DNA of 64,000 nt from Azospirillum agricola (GTDB lineage Bacteria; Pseudomonadota; Alphaproteobacteria; Azospirillales; Azospirillaceae). Position numbers and translations under genes: made by a program. The stretch covers positions 186,001-250,000 of the forward strand of contig NZ_JAGINM010000005.1 in assembly GCF_017876095.1 (NCBI RefSeq). The letters run 5' to 3'. This document shows positions 48,101 to 55,915 of this stretch, one piece after another. How positions within the stretch are numbered: the first letter of the stretch is position 1; every line of letters starts with the position of its first letter. The notes below the pieces were generated by a model. The model saw only the letters and a program-made list of their open reading frames with translations. It was not told the DNA's origin and ran no database searches.

Positions 48101-48270
48101 TCCGGGCTGGCGCCGGGCAGCGAGGCGGAGACGACGATGGTCGGGAACTCCACCTGCGGCAGCGGGGCGACGGGCAGGAAGCGGTAGGCGACCACGCCCA
48201 GCAGCATCAGCCCCACCATCAGCAGCGAGGTGCCGACCGGACGGTGGATGAAGGGGGTGGAAAGCGACAT
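45181..48270 (-). CDS. mdtC: RND efflux permease, MdtC-like
   Basis: 1029 residues. The N-terminus (FIHRPVGTSLLMVGLMLLG, FLPVAPLPQVEFPTIVVSAS) and PGASPETMAASVATPLERRL match MdtC. The proton-relay Asp pair lies in GFVVDDAIVVIENIVRHIE (TM4). Twelve membrane helices and two large periplasmic loops are expected. It forms a heterotrimeric pump with MdtB, exporting drugs, bile-like compounds or metals, powered by the proton gradient. Last RND gene; 6 bases follow mdtB. No outer-membrane channel gene is present. Confidence 0.93.
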   Translation of the reverse strand: MSLSTPFIHRPVGTSLLMVGLMLLGVVAYRFLPVAPLPQVEFPTIVVSASLPGASPETMAASVATPLERRLSRIAGITEMTSNSKLGSTAVVVQFELDRDVEAASRDVQAAINAAGGDLPADLPSPPRMRRMNPNDAPVMTLAMTSATLPPGEVFSLAETIIGQRLSQIEGVSQVSINGAEKTAVRVRANSAAAASMGVSLEMIRGTIAQANANGPKGSFDGAHESWAIGASDQLFGADAYRRLIVAEKNGATIRLGDVAEVVEAPENSRTAAWYDGQRAVLINIQKQTGSNVVETVDRIRAELPVLEGWMPPGVKISVRSDRTPMIRASIADVQKTLAITVALVVMVMALFLRRLWATIIPTAAVPLSLAGTCAVMWAAGYSLDNFSLMALTISVGFVVDDAIVVIENIVRHIETGETPLRAALKGARQVAFTVVSISLSLVAVFIPILFMGGIQGRLFREFAVVLSVAIAVSAFVSLTLTPMMCAHLLTPEAERRPPGRVARALGWIGDRLFGLYADGLDWVLEHRRFMLVTTFAIIGVSVWLYGQVPKGLIPQQDTGMLNGFSDPPPDISFQAMLARQRALQEAIDGDPAVESVGASIGGGGPGGTYSGQIFIALKPRGEREDLATVTQRLRMRAARVPGVQLYLSPVQDIRVGGFQGRSQYRYSLQDTDIGALNTWAPRLVDKLRTLPELVDVANDRQNGGIQANIQVDRDAASRLGVSISALEATLYDAFGQRQVSTMYLMQNQHKVVLEVDPRDALGPDALKRMYVPGRAGLVPLAAVASVTIGNQASSIQHQSGFPVANLTFDLAPGVSLSQATQVIARAAEDIGMPASIRAGFQGDARAFQQSQSSQPLLILAALLTIYVVLGVLYESLIHPLTILSTLPSAGLGALLALILTGHDLSIVALIGIVLLIGIVKKNAIMMIDFALEAERTRGLTPLEAIREAGLVRFRPIMMTTMAALLGAVPLAFDYGTGGELRRPLGVAIIGGLLVSQMLTLYTTPVVYLTLERLALRRKRGRRSLAPAE

Positions 48271-48276
48271 GGCCGC

Positions 48277-51200
48277 CTACTCCGCCGCCGCCGGCTCGCC
48301 GCGCGCCGGTGCGTCCGCGCCCCTCCCGCGGCGCGGGCGCAGCAGCCGGCCGAGCCGGTCCATGTACAGATAGACCACCGGCGTCGTGTAGAGCGTCAGC
48401 ACCTGGGACACCAGCAGCCCGCCGACGATGGCGATGCCCATCGGCTGGCGCAGCTCCGACCCGGTGCCGGTCTCCAGCGCCAGCGGCAGGGCGCCGAGCA
48501 GCGCCGCCATCGTCGTCATCATGATTGGGCGGAAGCGCAGCAGCGACGCCTCGTAGATCGAGCGCTCCGGCGCCATGCCCTGGTGGCGCTCGGCCTCCAG
48601 CGCGAAGTCGATCATCATGATGGCGTTCTTCTTGACGATGCCGATCAGCAGCACGATGCCGACCAGCGCGATCAGCGACAGGTCGTGCCCGGTCGCCATC
48701 AGCGCCAGGATGGCGCCGACGCCGGCCGACGGCAGGGTCGACAGGATGGTGATCGGGTGGATCGTGCTCTCGTAGAGGATGCCCAGCACGATGTAGACCG
48801 CGACCACCGCCGCCAGGATCAGCCAGGGCTGGGTTTCCAGCGAGGAATTGAACTCGGCGGCCGTGCCGGCGAAGCGGGCGGTGGCGGTGTCGGGCATGCC
48901 GATGCCGGCGCGCGCCTCCTGGATCGCCCGCACCGCGTCGCCCAGCGCCACGCCGTGGGCGACGTTGAAGGACAGGGTGACGGAGGGGAACTGCCCCTGG
49001 TGGGTGATGACCAGCGGGGCGGTGGTGCGCTCCACCGTGACCAGCGCGCTCAGCGGCACGACGCCGCTCCCGTTGGCGCCGCCGCTCGACTTCACGTAGA
49101 TCTTCGACAGCGAGGCCGGATCCATCTGGAAGGACGGCTCGACCTCCAGGATGACGCGGTACTGGTTGGTCTGGGTGTAGATGGTCGAGACCTGCCGCTG
49201 GCCGAAGGCGTCGTACAGCGTGTCGTCGATCGCCTGCGGCAGCACATGCAGGCGCGAGGCGGCGTCGCGGTCGATGGTGAGATAGACCTGGAGGCCGTAG
49301 GGCTGCTGGTCGGTCGCCACGTCGGTCAGCTCGGGCCGGGCGCGCAGCGCCTCCAGCAGGCGCGGGGTCCAGGTCTCCAGCTCCTTCGGGTCGGCGTCCT
49401 GCAACACGTACTGGTACTGGGTTCGGCTGACGCGGCTGTCGATCTGCACGTCCTGCACCGACTGCATGAACAGCGAGATGCCCTTCAGCTCCGCCGTGGC
49501 GGCGCGCAGCCGGGCGATGATCTCCTCCGCCGAGGAGGTCCGCTCGTCGCGCGGCTTGAGCGCGATGGTCAGGCTGCCGGTGTTGGTGGTGGCGTTGACC
49601 GTGCCGGTGCCGACGAAGCTCGCCACCCCGGTGACGTCGGGGTCGCGCCGCACGATCTCGGCGACCTCGCGCTGGCGCTCGGCCATCGCCTTGACCGAGA
49701 TGGAGGGGGCGGCGTCGGTGACGCCGACGATGACGCCGGTGTCCTGCTGCGGCAGGAAGCCCTTGGGCACCGCGTTGTAGAGCCACAGCGTCGCCGCCAG
49801 CGTCGCCAGGGTGAAGAGCAGCGTCGCGAACTGGTGGCGCAGCACGAACCGCAGAGTGACCGCGTAGCCATTGAGCAGCGCGTCGAAGCCGCGCTCGCTC
49901 CAGCGGAAGAAGATGTTCGGCCGCTCGTCGCCCTCCGGCTTCAGCAGGCGGGCGCACATCATCGGCGTCAGCGTCAGCGAGATCACCATCGACACCAGCA
50001 CCGCGATGGAGAGCGTGACGGCGAACTCGCGGAACAGCCGGCCGACCACGCCGCTCATGAACAGCAGCGGGATGAAGACGGCGATCAGCGACAGGGTCAG
50101 CGACACCACGGTGAAGCCGATCTGGCGGGCGCCCTTCAGCGCCGCCCGCATCGGCGTCTCGCCCTTCTCGATGTGGCGGACGATGTTCTCGATCATGACG
50201 ATGGCGTCGTCCACCACGAAGCCCGACGCGATGGTCAGCGCCATCAGCGACAAATTGTCGAGGCTGAAGCCGCACAGCGCCATGACGCCGAAGGTGCCGA
50301 TCAGCGACAGCGGCAGCACCGCCGCCGGGATCACCGTCGCCCACGCCTTGCGCAGGAACAGGAAGATCACCATCACCACCAGCCCGGCGGTGAGCACCAG
50401 CGTCTTCTGCACGTCCAGCACCGAGGCGCGGATCGTCTCCGTCCGGTCGGTCAGCACCGCCATGGCGATCTGCGGCGGCAGCGACTCCTGGATCGACGGC
50501 AGCAGGGCGCGGATGCGGTCCACCGTGTCGATGATGTTGGCGCCGGGCTGGCGCTGGACGTTCAGCAGCACCGCCGGCTTGCCGTCGTGCCAGGCCGCCA
50601 GCCGGGTGTTCTCCACCGAATCGACGACGGCGCCGATGTCGGACAGCCGCACCGGGCCGCCGTTCTTGTAGGTGACGATGATCGGGCGGTAGGCGGCGGC
50701 GTTCTCGATCTGGTCGTTGACGCCGATCGACCAGGACTGGCGCGGCCCGTCGAAGCTGCCCTTGGGGGCGTTGACGTTGGCCTGGGTGATGGTGGTCCGC
50801 ACGTCCTCCAGCGTCAGCCCCAGCCCGGCGACCGCCGCCGGGTTGACCTGCACGCGCACCGCCGGGCGCAGGCCGCCCTCGATGCCGACATAGCCGACGC
50901 CGTCGAGCTGGCTGAGCTTCTGCGCCAGCAGCGTGTCGGCGGCGTCGCTGACCGTCTCCAGCCGCAGGGAGTCGGAGCTGAGCGCCAGCACCATGATCGG
51001 CGTGTCGGCCGGGTTGACCTTGTCGTAGATCGGCGGGTTGGGCAGCCCCTTGGGCAGGCTGCCGGCCGCCGCGCTGATCGCCGACTGCACGTCCTGCGAG
51101 GCGGCGTCGATGTCGCGCGACAGGTTGAATTGCAGGGTGATGCTCGACAGCCCGAAGGAGCTGGTCGAGATCATCGAGGAGATGCCGGCGATCTGCCCGA

Positions 51201-51411
51201 GCTGGCGTTCCAGCGGCGCCGTGACCGAGGAGGCGATGACGTCGGGTGCGGCACCCGGCAACTGGGTGGTGACGCGCACGGTCGGGAAATCGACCGTCGG
51301 CAGCGACGAGATCGGCAGCGCGCTGTAGCCGAGCAGCCCCAGCAGCACCACCGCCGCCATCAGCAGCCCGGTGGCGACCGGCCGCAGGATGAAGGGGGCG
51401 GAGATGTTCAT
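48277..51411 (-). CDS. mdtB: RND efflux permease, MdtB-like
   Basis: 1044 residues. MNISAPFILRPVATGLLM, ALPISSLPTVDFPTVRVT and NPPIYDKVNPADTPIMVL match MdtB more than MdtC. TM4 has GFVVDDAIVMIENIVRHIE with the proton-relay Asp residues, and the C-terminal half has GIVKKNAIMMIDFALEAER. Its start overlaps the mdtA stop (ATGA). The pump needs an outer-membrane TolC-like partner from elsewhere. Confidence 0.93.
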   Translation of the reverse strand: MNISAPFILRPVATGLLMAAVVLLGLLGYSALPISSLPTVDFPTVRVTTQLPGAAPDVIASSVTAPLERQLGQIAGISSMISTSSFGLSSITLQFNLSRDIDAASQDVQSAISAAAGSLPKGLPNPPIYDKVNPADTPIMVLALSSDSLRLETVSDAADTLLAQKLSQLDGVGYVGIEGGLRPAVRVQVNPAAVAGLGLTLEDVRTTITQANVNAPKGSFDGPRQSWSIGVNDQIENAAAYRPIIVTYKNGGPVRLSDIGAVVDSVENTRLAAWHDGKPAVLLNVQRQPGANIIDTVDRIRALLPSIQESLPPQIAMAVLTDRTETIRASVLDVQKTLVLTAGLVVMVIFLFLRKAWATVIPAAVLPLSLIGTFGVMALCGFSLDNLSLMALTIASGFVVDDAIVMIENIVRHIEKGETPMRAALKGARQIGFTVVSLTLSLIAVFIPLLFMSGVVGRLFREFAVTLSIAVLVSMVISLTLTPMMCARLLKPEGDERPNIFFRWSERGFDALLNGYAVTLRFVLRHQFATLLFTLATLAATLWLYNAVPKGFLPQQDTGVIVGVTDAAPSISVKAMAERQREVAEIVRRDPDVTGVASFVGTGTVNATTNTGSLTIALKPRDERTSSAEEIIARLRAATAELKGISLFMQSVQDVQIDSRVSRTQYQYVLQDADPKELETWTPRLLEALRARPELTDVATDQQPYGLQVYLTIDRDAASRLHVLPQAIDDTLYDAFGQRQVSTIYTQTNQYRVILEVEPSFQMDPASLSKIYVKSSGGANGSGVVPLSALVTVERTTAPLVITHQGQFPSVTLSFNVAHGVALGDAVRAIQEARAGIGMPDTATARFAGTAAEFNSSLETQPWLILAAVVAVYIVLGILYESTIHPITILSTLPSAGVGAILALMATGHDLSLIALVGIVLLIGIVKKNAIMMIDFALEAERHQGMAPERSIYEASLLRFRPIMMTTMAALLGALPLALETGTGSELRQPMGIAIVGGLLVSQVLTLYTTPVVYLYMDRLGRLLRPRRGRGADAPARGEPAAAE

Positions 51412-52811
51412 GAGGGCTCACGCGGGCTGCGGGCGGGACCGGCGCCGTCCGGGCTGCCATCCGCCGAGGGCGGCCGGCGGCGCGGGGCGTCCGGGTTGTT
51501 CGGATCGCGGGGGCCGCGTTCCCGGTGGCGTTCCTCGCGGGCGACCGGGGCCTCGCCTCCCGACTGGCCGGCCATGGCGGGCGGCGCCCCGGCGGGAGCG
51601 GCGGCGCTGGGTGCTCCCGCCATGGGCTGGGCGGCGGCCGGATCGACGATGCGGACGCGCGAGCCGGGCTGGAGCCGGTACTGGCCGTCCACCACGACCC
51701 GCTCGCCGGGGGTCAGCCCGGATTCGACGATGGCCCTGTTCTCCTCGATGTGGCCGACCTTGATCGGGCGCTGCTCGACGGTCTGGTCGTCCTTGACGAT
51801 GTAGGCGAAGGTCCCCTGGGGGCCGCGCTGCACCACCGTGGCGGGCACCGTCGTGGCTCCCCGGCGCACCGTGGAGAGCAGCCGGACGTTGACGAACTGG
51901 CCGGGCCACAGGCGCTGCGGCTCGTTGGGCAGGGTCGCCTTCAGGCGGATGGTGCCGGTGCCGCTGTCGATCAGGTTGTCGATGACCTGGAGCGCCCCGG
52001 CGCCGAGCTGCGCCCTGCCCTCGCGGTCGAGCGCCTGGACCGGCACCTCGCCCCTGGCCTGGGCGTCGAGGATGGCGGGGAGTTGCTTCTCCGGCAGGGT
52101 GAAGACGACGGCGATCGGCTGGATCTGGGTGATGGTGACGATGCCGTTCTGGTCGCTCGCCCGCACGACGTTGCCGTTGTCGATGTTGCGCAGGCCGATC
52201 CGCCCGCTGATCGGCGCGGTGACGGTGGTGTAGTTGAGCTGCACCCGCACCGCCTCGATCGCCGCCTCGTCGGCGCGGATCTGCGCCTCCCATTGGGCGA
52301 CCAGGGCGCGCTGGGTGTCCACCGTCTGCTTGGAGGCGAACTCCTTCAGGTTCATGTTGCGCTCCAGGTCGCGCCGGGTGTTGGCGAGCTGCGCCTCGTC
52401 CTGCGCCTTCTTGGCCTGGGCCTGGGCGAGCTGGGCCTGGAGCGGGCGCGAGTCGATGACCGCCAGCACGTCGCCGGCCTTGACCATCTGCCCCTCGCGC
52501 AGGTCGAGCCGTTGCAGCTCGCCGTCGACGCGGGCGCGCACGGTGACGCTGTTGAAGGCCTGCACGGTGCCGATGCCGTCGAACCAGATGGGCACGTCCT
52601 CGCGCGCCACCGTGCCGGCCTGCACGGCGACCACCGGGCTGCGGCCGCCGCCCGGAGCCATGCCGGGAGGAGCGGGCATGCCGGGCGGGCCGCCGGGAAC
52701 CCCGGCGGTCCTGGCCGGCGCCGTCAGCTTCTGCTCGACCGCGTAACCGACGCCACCGGCCAGCCCGACGAGAACCACGCCGGTGACGACCGGCTTCCAA
52801 CGAATCTTCAT
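51408..52811 (-). CDS. mdtA: RND periplasmic adaptor protein, MdtA-like
   Basis: 467 residues. A membrane anchor or signal at 7-25, then the adaptor domains: barrel-sandwich hybrid (VTVRARVDGELQRLDLREGQ and PISGRIGLRNIDNGNVV), an alpha-hairpin of about 130-190 (AQAKKAQDEAQLANTRRDLE) and a beta barrel. The C-terminal 65 or so residues are Pro/Ala/Arg-rich and unusual for the family. Links the RND pump to an outer-membrane channel. First gene of the operon; 161 bases of non-coding sequence precede it. Confidence 0.92.
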   Translation of the reverse strand: MKIRWKPVVTGVVLVGLAGGVGYAVEQKLTAPARTAGVPGGPPGMPAPPGMAPGGGRSPVVAVQAGTVAREDVPIWFDGIGTVQAFNSVTVRARVDGELQRLDLREGQMVKAGDVLAVIDSRPLQAQLAQAQAKKAQDEAQLANTRRDLERNMNLKEFASKQTVDTQRALVAQWEAQIRADEAAIEAVRVQLNYTTVTAPISGRIGLRNIDNGNVVRASDQNGIVTITQIQPIAVVFTLPEKQLPAILDAQARGEVPVQALDREGRAQLGAGALQVIDNLIDSGTGTIRLKATLPNEPQRLWPGQFVNVRLLSTVRRGATTVPATVVQRGPQGTFAYIVKDDQTVEQRPIKVGHIEENRAIVESGLTPGERVVVDGQYRLQPGSRVRIVDPAAAQPMAGAPSAAAPAGAPPAMAGQSGGEAPVAREERHRERGPRDPNNPDAPRRRPPSADGSPDGAGPARSPREPS

Positions 52812-52972
52812 GACAGTCCCGACGCTCGCTCGACCTGTTTGTCCGGCCGCGTTTCCTTGGCGTTCCTTGGTACGGGCGGCCGGGGCGAATTCGTCGCGCG
52901 AAGGCGGGATATTTTTCGGGGCTGATTCTTCGGGGCGGGTCCGCCGGTCCCTTCCGGCGGGCTCCGGCGATC

Positions 52973-53416
52973 TCAGAGGGTGGCGCGCAGCTCGTCCGCC
53001 AGCAGGCGCGTCACCCCGGCGGGCAGGGCGAGGTGGCAAACGCCGCGGTCCTGCATCACCAGCTCCAGGGCCAGGGCGTTGGTCGCCGCCAGCGCCCGGA
53101 TGGTGTCGACGACGCGGGAATCGTCGTGGCGGACCGCCCAATGGCTCTCCTCGATCCTCGGCCGCTTCAGCGAGAAGCGCAGCGCCAGCGCCGGATCCTC
53201 CGGCGCCCGCCCGCCGGCCCGGGCGAAGGCGCGCAGCGCGTCGCCCAGCGATTCGACGACGCCGCTGATGAACAGCAGGGGCAGCGGCGGCTGCCGGTCG
53301 CGCACGAATAGGATCAGCGCGCCGCCCTCCTCCCCGCCGTTGCGCGCCACCGCCGCGCTGGCGACGACGCGGTCGGGGCCGAGTTTCAGCAGGTGCGACA
53401 GCGGGGTTCCGGTCAT
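52973..53416 (-). CDS. Hypothetical protein paired with the DUF1194 gene
   Basis: 147 residues, from the ATG that overlaps the DUF1194 stop (ATGA). It is cytoplasmic, alpha/beta, with VVASAAVARNGG, ALILFVRDRQPPLPLLFISG and HDDSRVVDTIRALAATNALALELV. No family recognised. The overlap shows it is made with the exported von Willebrand protein. Confidence 0.6.
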   Translation of the reverse strand: MTGTPLSHLLKLGPDRVVASAAVARNGGEEGGALILFVRDRQPPLPLLFISGVVESLGDALRAFARAGGRAPEDPALALRFSLKRPRIEESHWAVRHDDSRVVDTIRALAATNALALELVMQDRGVCHLALPAGVTRLLADELRATL

Positions 53417-54279
53417 GTGGCGTGTCCGTCGGCCGTGGTTTGCGGCGAGGCTAGCCGATCCTCCCCGTCCTGTCCCGGATCCGCCGCCAGTTTTTCCATT
53501 TCCCGCCGCAACCGCTCGGACAGCGCCCAGTCGCGCTCCGGCACCATGCCCGACACTTCCAGCAGCAGCTTGCTGAGGATGGCGTCGGCGAAGGCGTCGA
53601 AGTCGTTCGCCGGCACCAGGAAGGCGCCGGGACCGCCGATGACGTGGTCGCGGTAATAGCCGTCGAGGTTGTTGGAGGGCGAACCGCCCCACGGGTTGGG
53701 CCGGTCGTTGAGGATCGGCAGCCCGTTGATGGTGATGCCGCGCGCCACCGCCTCGTCGCGCGCCGTCTCCACCGGACGGCCGCGGTTGTTCTCGCCGTCG
53801 CCCGATATGTCGATGACTCGGCGCGTGCCCTCCACCCCGTTGGCCTCGAACAGCGGCACGGCGTAGTCGATGGCGCCGCTGATCGAGGTCCATTGCTGCG
53901 AGGTGATCGGCGCCTCGCCCACCGCCAGCGCGAAGCCGCGCACGCTGCGGGGGTCGCTCAGCACGGTCCAGTCAATGACGGTGCGCTGGTAGTTGTCGCC
54001 GGCCCATTCCATGTAGGTGACGGCGATGCGGCCGAAGGGACCGCCCCGGATCGCCCGCTGGATCTTGTCGTTCAGGAAGGCCTGGACGTAGCCGTCGCGC
54101 TGGAGCCTCGCCTCCTCCGGGTCGACGCTGCCCGACACGTCGATGGCCAGGACCAGCTCCAGGTCGACCGGCTCGTCGGCGAAGGCCGGTGGGGCCATGG
54201 CCGGCTGGGACAGGGGCGAGGCCAGCGCCAGGGCGGCGGCCAGGGTGAAGCGACGGCACGAACGACGGCACACAGGCAT
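53413..54279 (-). CDS. Exported DUF1194 von Willebrand-type protein
   Basis: 288 residues, ATG with aaaggggg upstream. Signal peptide to about 35 (PAFADEP). DUF1194 (a VWA-like family) is recognised from LELVLAIDVSGSVDPEEARLQ (metal site DxSxS), FGRIAVTYMEWAGDNYQRTV, VIDISGDGENNRGRPVE and GLPILNDRPNPWGG. It probably binds a partner protein through its metal site in the periplasm; the partner is unknown. Divergent from the LysE/tenA genes; 277 bases between have no firm operator. Confidence 0.87.
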   Translation of the reverse strand: MPVCRRSCRRFTLAAALALASPLSQPAMAPPAFADEPVDLELVLAIDVSGSVDPEEARLQRDGYVQAFLNDKIQRAIRGGPFGRIAVTYMEWAGDNYQRTVIDWTVLSDPRSVRGFALAVGEAPITSQQWTSISGAIDYAVPLFEANGVEGTRRVIDISGDGENNRGRPVETARDEAVARGITINGLPILNDRPNPWGGSPSNNLDGYYRDHVIGGPGAFLVPANDFDAFADAILSKLLLEVSGMVPERDWALSERLRREMEKLAADPGQDGEDRLASPQTTADGHAT

Positions 54280-54556
54280 CGCGCACCCCCTTTGCGTTGT
54301 CCTTTCCGACACGGGCAAGGGAATGACATGGACAGCGCCGCCGCCGCTGTCCACCACGCGGAATCGCGCCTGGCTGTTTGCGCCCCCCTCGCCGGGCGCG
54401 GGCGACCGGAGGCGGTACGCCGGACGGAGCCCCGACCGGGTTGCCGGCCCGAATCGCCGGCCCAAATCGCCGGCATGGCTGCGCTTCCCCGTCGCCGCTT
54501 GTGGAGGCGGAAGGTTCGTGCTCCCCTGGGCGCCCGTCCCACCCGGAGCAGCCCCC
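54280..54556. other. Divergent gap, DUF1194 gene / LysE gene
   Basis: 277 GC-rich bases. Contains repeated cgccggccca units around 54460-54475 but no clear operator. I searched by eye for TPP and cobalamin riboswitch cores because of tenA and saw neither. Confidence 0.5.
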
Positions 54557-55192
54557 ATGAGCTGGCAGACGCTCGCCTTCTTCTTCGCCACCGCCTTCGT
54601 GATCTCGGCGACGCCGGGTCCCAACATGCTGCTGGCGATGAGCCTCGGGCTGCGCTTCGGCGCCCGCCGCGCCGTCTGGGGCGGCATCGGCATGTGCGTG
54701 GCGCTGGCGGTGATGGCGGCGCTGTCGGCCTTCGGGCTGGGCGCCCTGCTCTCCACCTCGGTCGTCGCCTTCGAGGTGGTGCGCTGGGCCGGCGTCGCCT
54801 ATCTGACCTGGCTCGGCATCGCCGCGTGGCGGGCGCCGGTCGAGCCGGCCGGGACGCGCGACACCACGGCGGCGGCCGGCGGCGAGGGCTCGCCCGCCCG
54901 CCTGTTCCTGCGCGGCCTGCTGGTCGCCTTCAGCAACCCCAAGGCGCTGGTCTTCATGGGCGCCCTGTTCCCGCAATTCATCGACGCCGCCGCCCCGCTG
55001 GCGCCGCAGCTCGGCGCGCTGGTCGCCACCATGATCGTCATCGAGTTCGGCTGGATCATGGCCTACGCCACCGGCGGCGACCGTCTGGCCGCCCGGCTGA
55101 CCAGCGCGTCGGCGGCGCGCGGCCTGAACCGGCTGACCGGCGGGCTGATGATCGGAGCCGGCGGGCTGCTGGCGCTGGCGCGCCGGGTCTGA
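54557..55192 (+). CDS. LysE/RhtB-family exporter
   Basis: 211 residues, six membrane segments. Motif ISATPGPNMLLAMSLGLRFG at about 16-35 is diagnostic. The FLRGLLVAFSNPKALVFMGALFPQF stretch, over two pieces near 117-141, is also typical. Exports amino acids or related small molecules. tenA starts 6 bases after its stop, so they form one unit; a thiamine-precursor or amino-pyrimidine cargo is only a suggestion from that pairing. Confidence 0.9.
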   Translation: MSWQTLAFFFATAFVISATPGPNMLLAMSLGLRFGARRAVWGGIGMCVALAVMAALSAFGLGALLSTSVVAFEVVRWAGVAYLTWLGIAAWRAPVEPAGTRDTTAAAGGEGSPARLFLRGLLVAFSNPKALVFMGALFPQFIDAAAPLAPQLGALVATMIVIEFGWIMAYATGGDRLAARLTSASAARGLNRLTGGLMIGAGGLLALARRV

Positions 55193-55197
55193 CGACG

Positions 55198-55881
55198 ATG
55201 ACCGAAAGCCCGACCATGGACCTGTTCGACCGCCTCGCCGCCGAGGGGGCGGAGGACTGGCGGCGCTACGTCGACCACGCCTTCGTGCGCGGGATGGGCG
55301 ACGGCAGCCTGGCCCAGGCCGCCTTCCGCCATTATCTGGCGCAGGACTATCTGTTCCTGATCCATTTCGCGCGGGCCTACGCGCTGGCGGTCTACAAGGG
55401 CCGCAACCTCGCCGACATGCGGGCGTCGCTGGGCGGGCTGAAGGCGATCCTCGACGTCGAGATGGATCTGCACGTCTCGCTCTGCGCCGGCTGGGGCCTG
55501 TCGGCCGACGAGCTGGAGCGGACGCCGGAAGCCAAGGCGACGATGGCCTACACCCGCTACGTGCTGGAGACGGGCCTGCGCGGCGACCTGCTGGATCTGT
55601 ATGTGGCGCTGGCGCCCTGCGTCATCGGCTACGCCGAGATCGGCCGGACGCTGGCGGCGGCGCCCGGCGCGCTGGCCGAGGGCAACCCCTACAGGGCCTG
55701 GATCGCCGAATATTCCGGCGAGGAGTACCAGCGGGTCGCCGCCGCCGCGCGGGAGACGCTGAACCGCCTCGCCGCCGACAGCCTGACGCCGGCCCGCTTC
55801 CCCCGGCTGCTGACGATCTTCCGCCAGGCCAGCCGGCTGGAGGCGGATTTCTGGGAGATGGGCCTGACGCTGGGCACCTGA
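55198..55881 (+). CDS. tenA: TenA-family aminopyrimidine aminohydrolase (thiaminase II)
   Basis: 227 residues. Hydrolyses 4-amino-5-aminomethyl-2-methylpyrimidine to the hydroxy form for thiamin salvage. Landmarks: FRHYLAQDYLFLIHFARAYAL near 40-60, the catalytic Cys in YVALAPCVIGYAEIG and the C-terminal Glu in LEADFWEMGL. No other thi gene or TPP riboswitch is close. Convergent with the next gene; a 7-bp hairpin lies between. Confidence 0.9.
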   Translation: MTESPTMDLFDRLAAEGAEDWRRYVDHAFVRGMGDGSLAQAAFRHYLAQDYLFLIHFARAYALAVYKGRNLADMRASLGGLKAILDVEMDLHVSLCAGWGLSADELERTPEAKATMAYTRYVLETGLRGDLLDLYVALAPCVIGYAEIGRTLAAAPGALAEGNPYRAWIAEYSGEEYQRVAAAARETLNRLAADSLTPARFPRLLTIFRQASRLEADFWEMGLTLGT

Positions 55882-55883
55882 TT

Positions 55884-55902
55884 CCGGCGCGGCCCGCGCC
55901 GG
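55884..55902. terminator. Hairpin between convergent tenA and PPC-like genes
   Basis: ccggcgc (55884-55890) pairs with gcgccgg (55896-55902) around ggccc. Short, GC-rich, no T-run; likely a shared terminator. Confidence 0.5.
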
Positions 55903-55915
55903 CTCGGAACCCGGC

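Noticed and set aside
45137..51460. 2107-codon frame through the mdt genes
   Set aside because: It is a frame-shifted reading of mdtB and mdtC; low-complexity and without conserved motifs.
46690..51804. 1704-codon plus-strand frame opposite the mdt operon
   Set aside because: His/Gln/Arg/Asp-rich antisense shadow with no recognisable domain, while the minus strand encodes clear RND proteins.
54280..54556. TPP or cobalamin riboswitch upstream of LysE-tenA
   Set aside because: No CUGAGA-type or B12-box core could be found on either strand.
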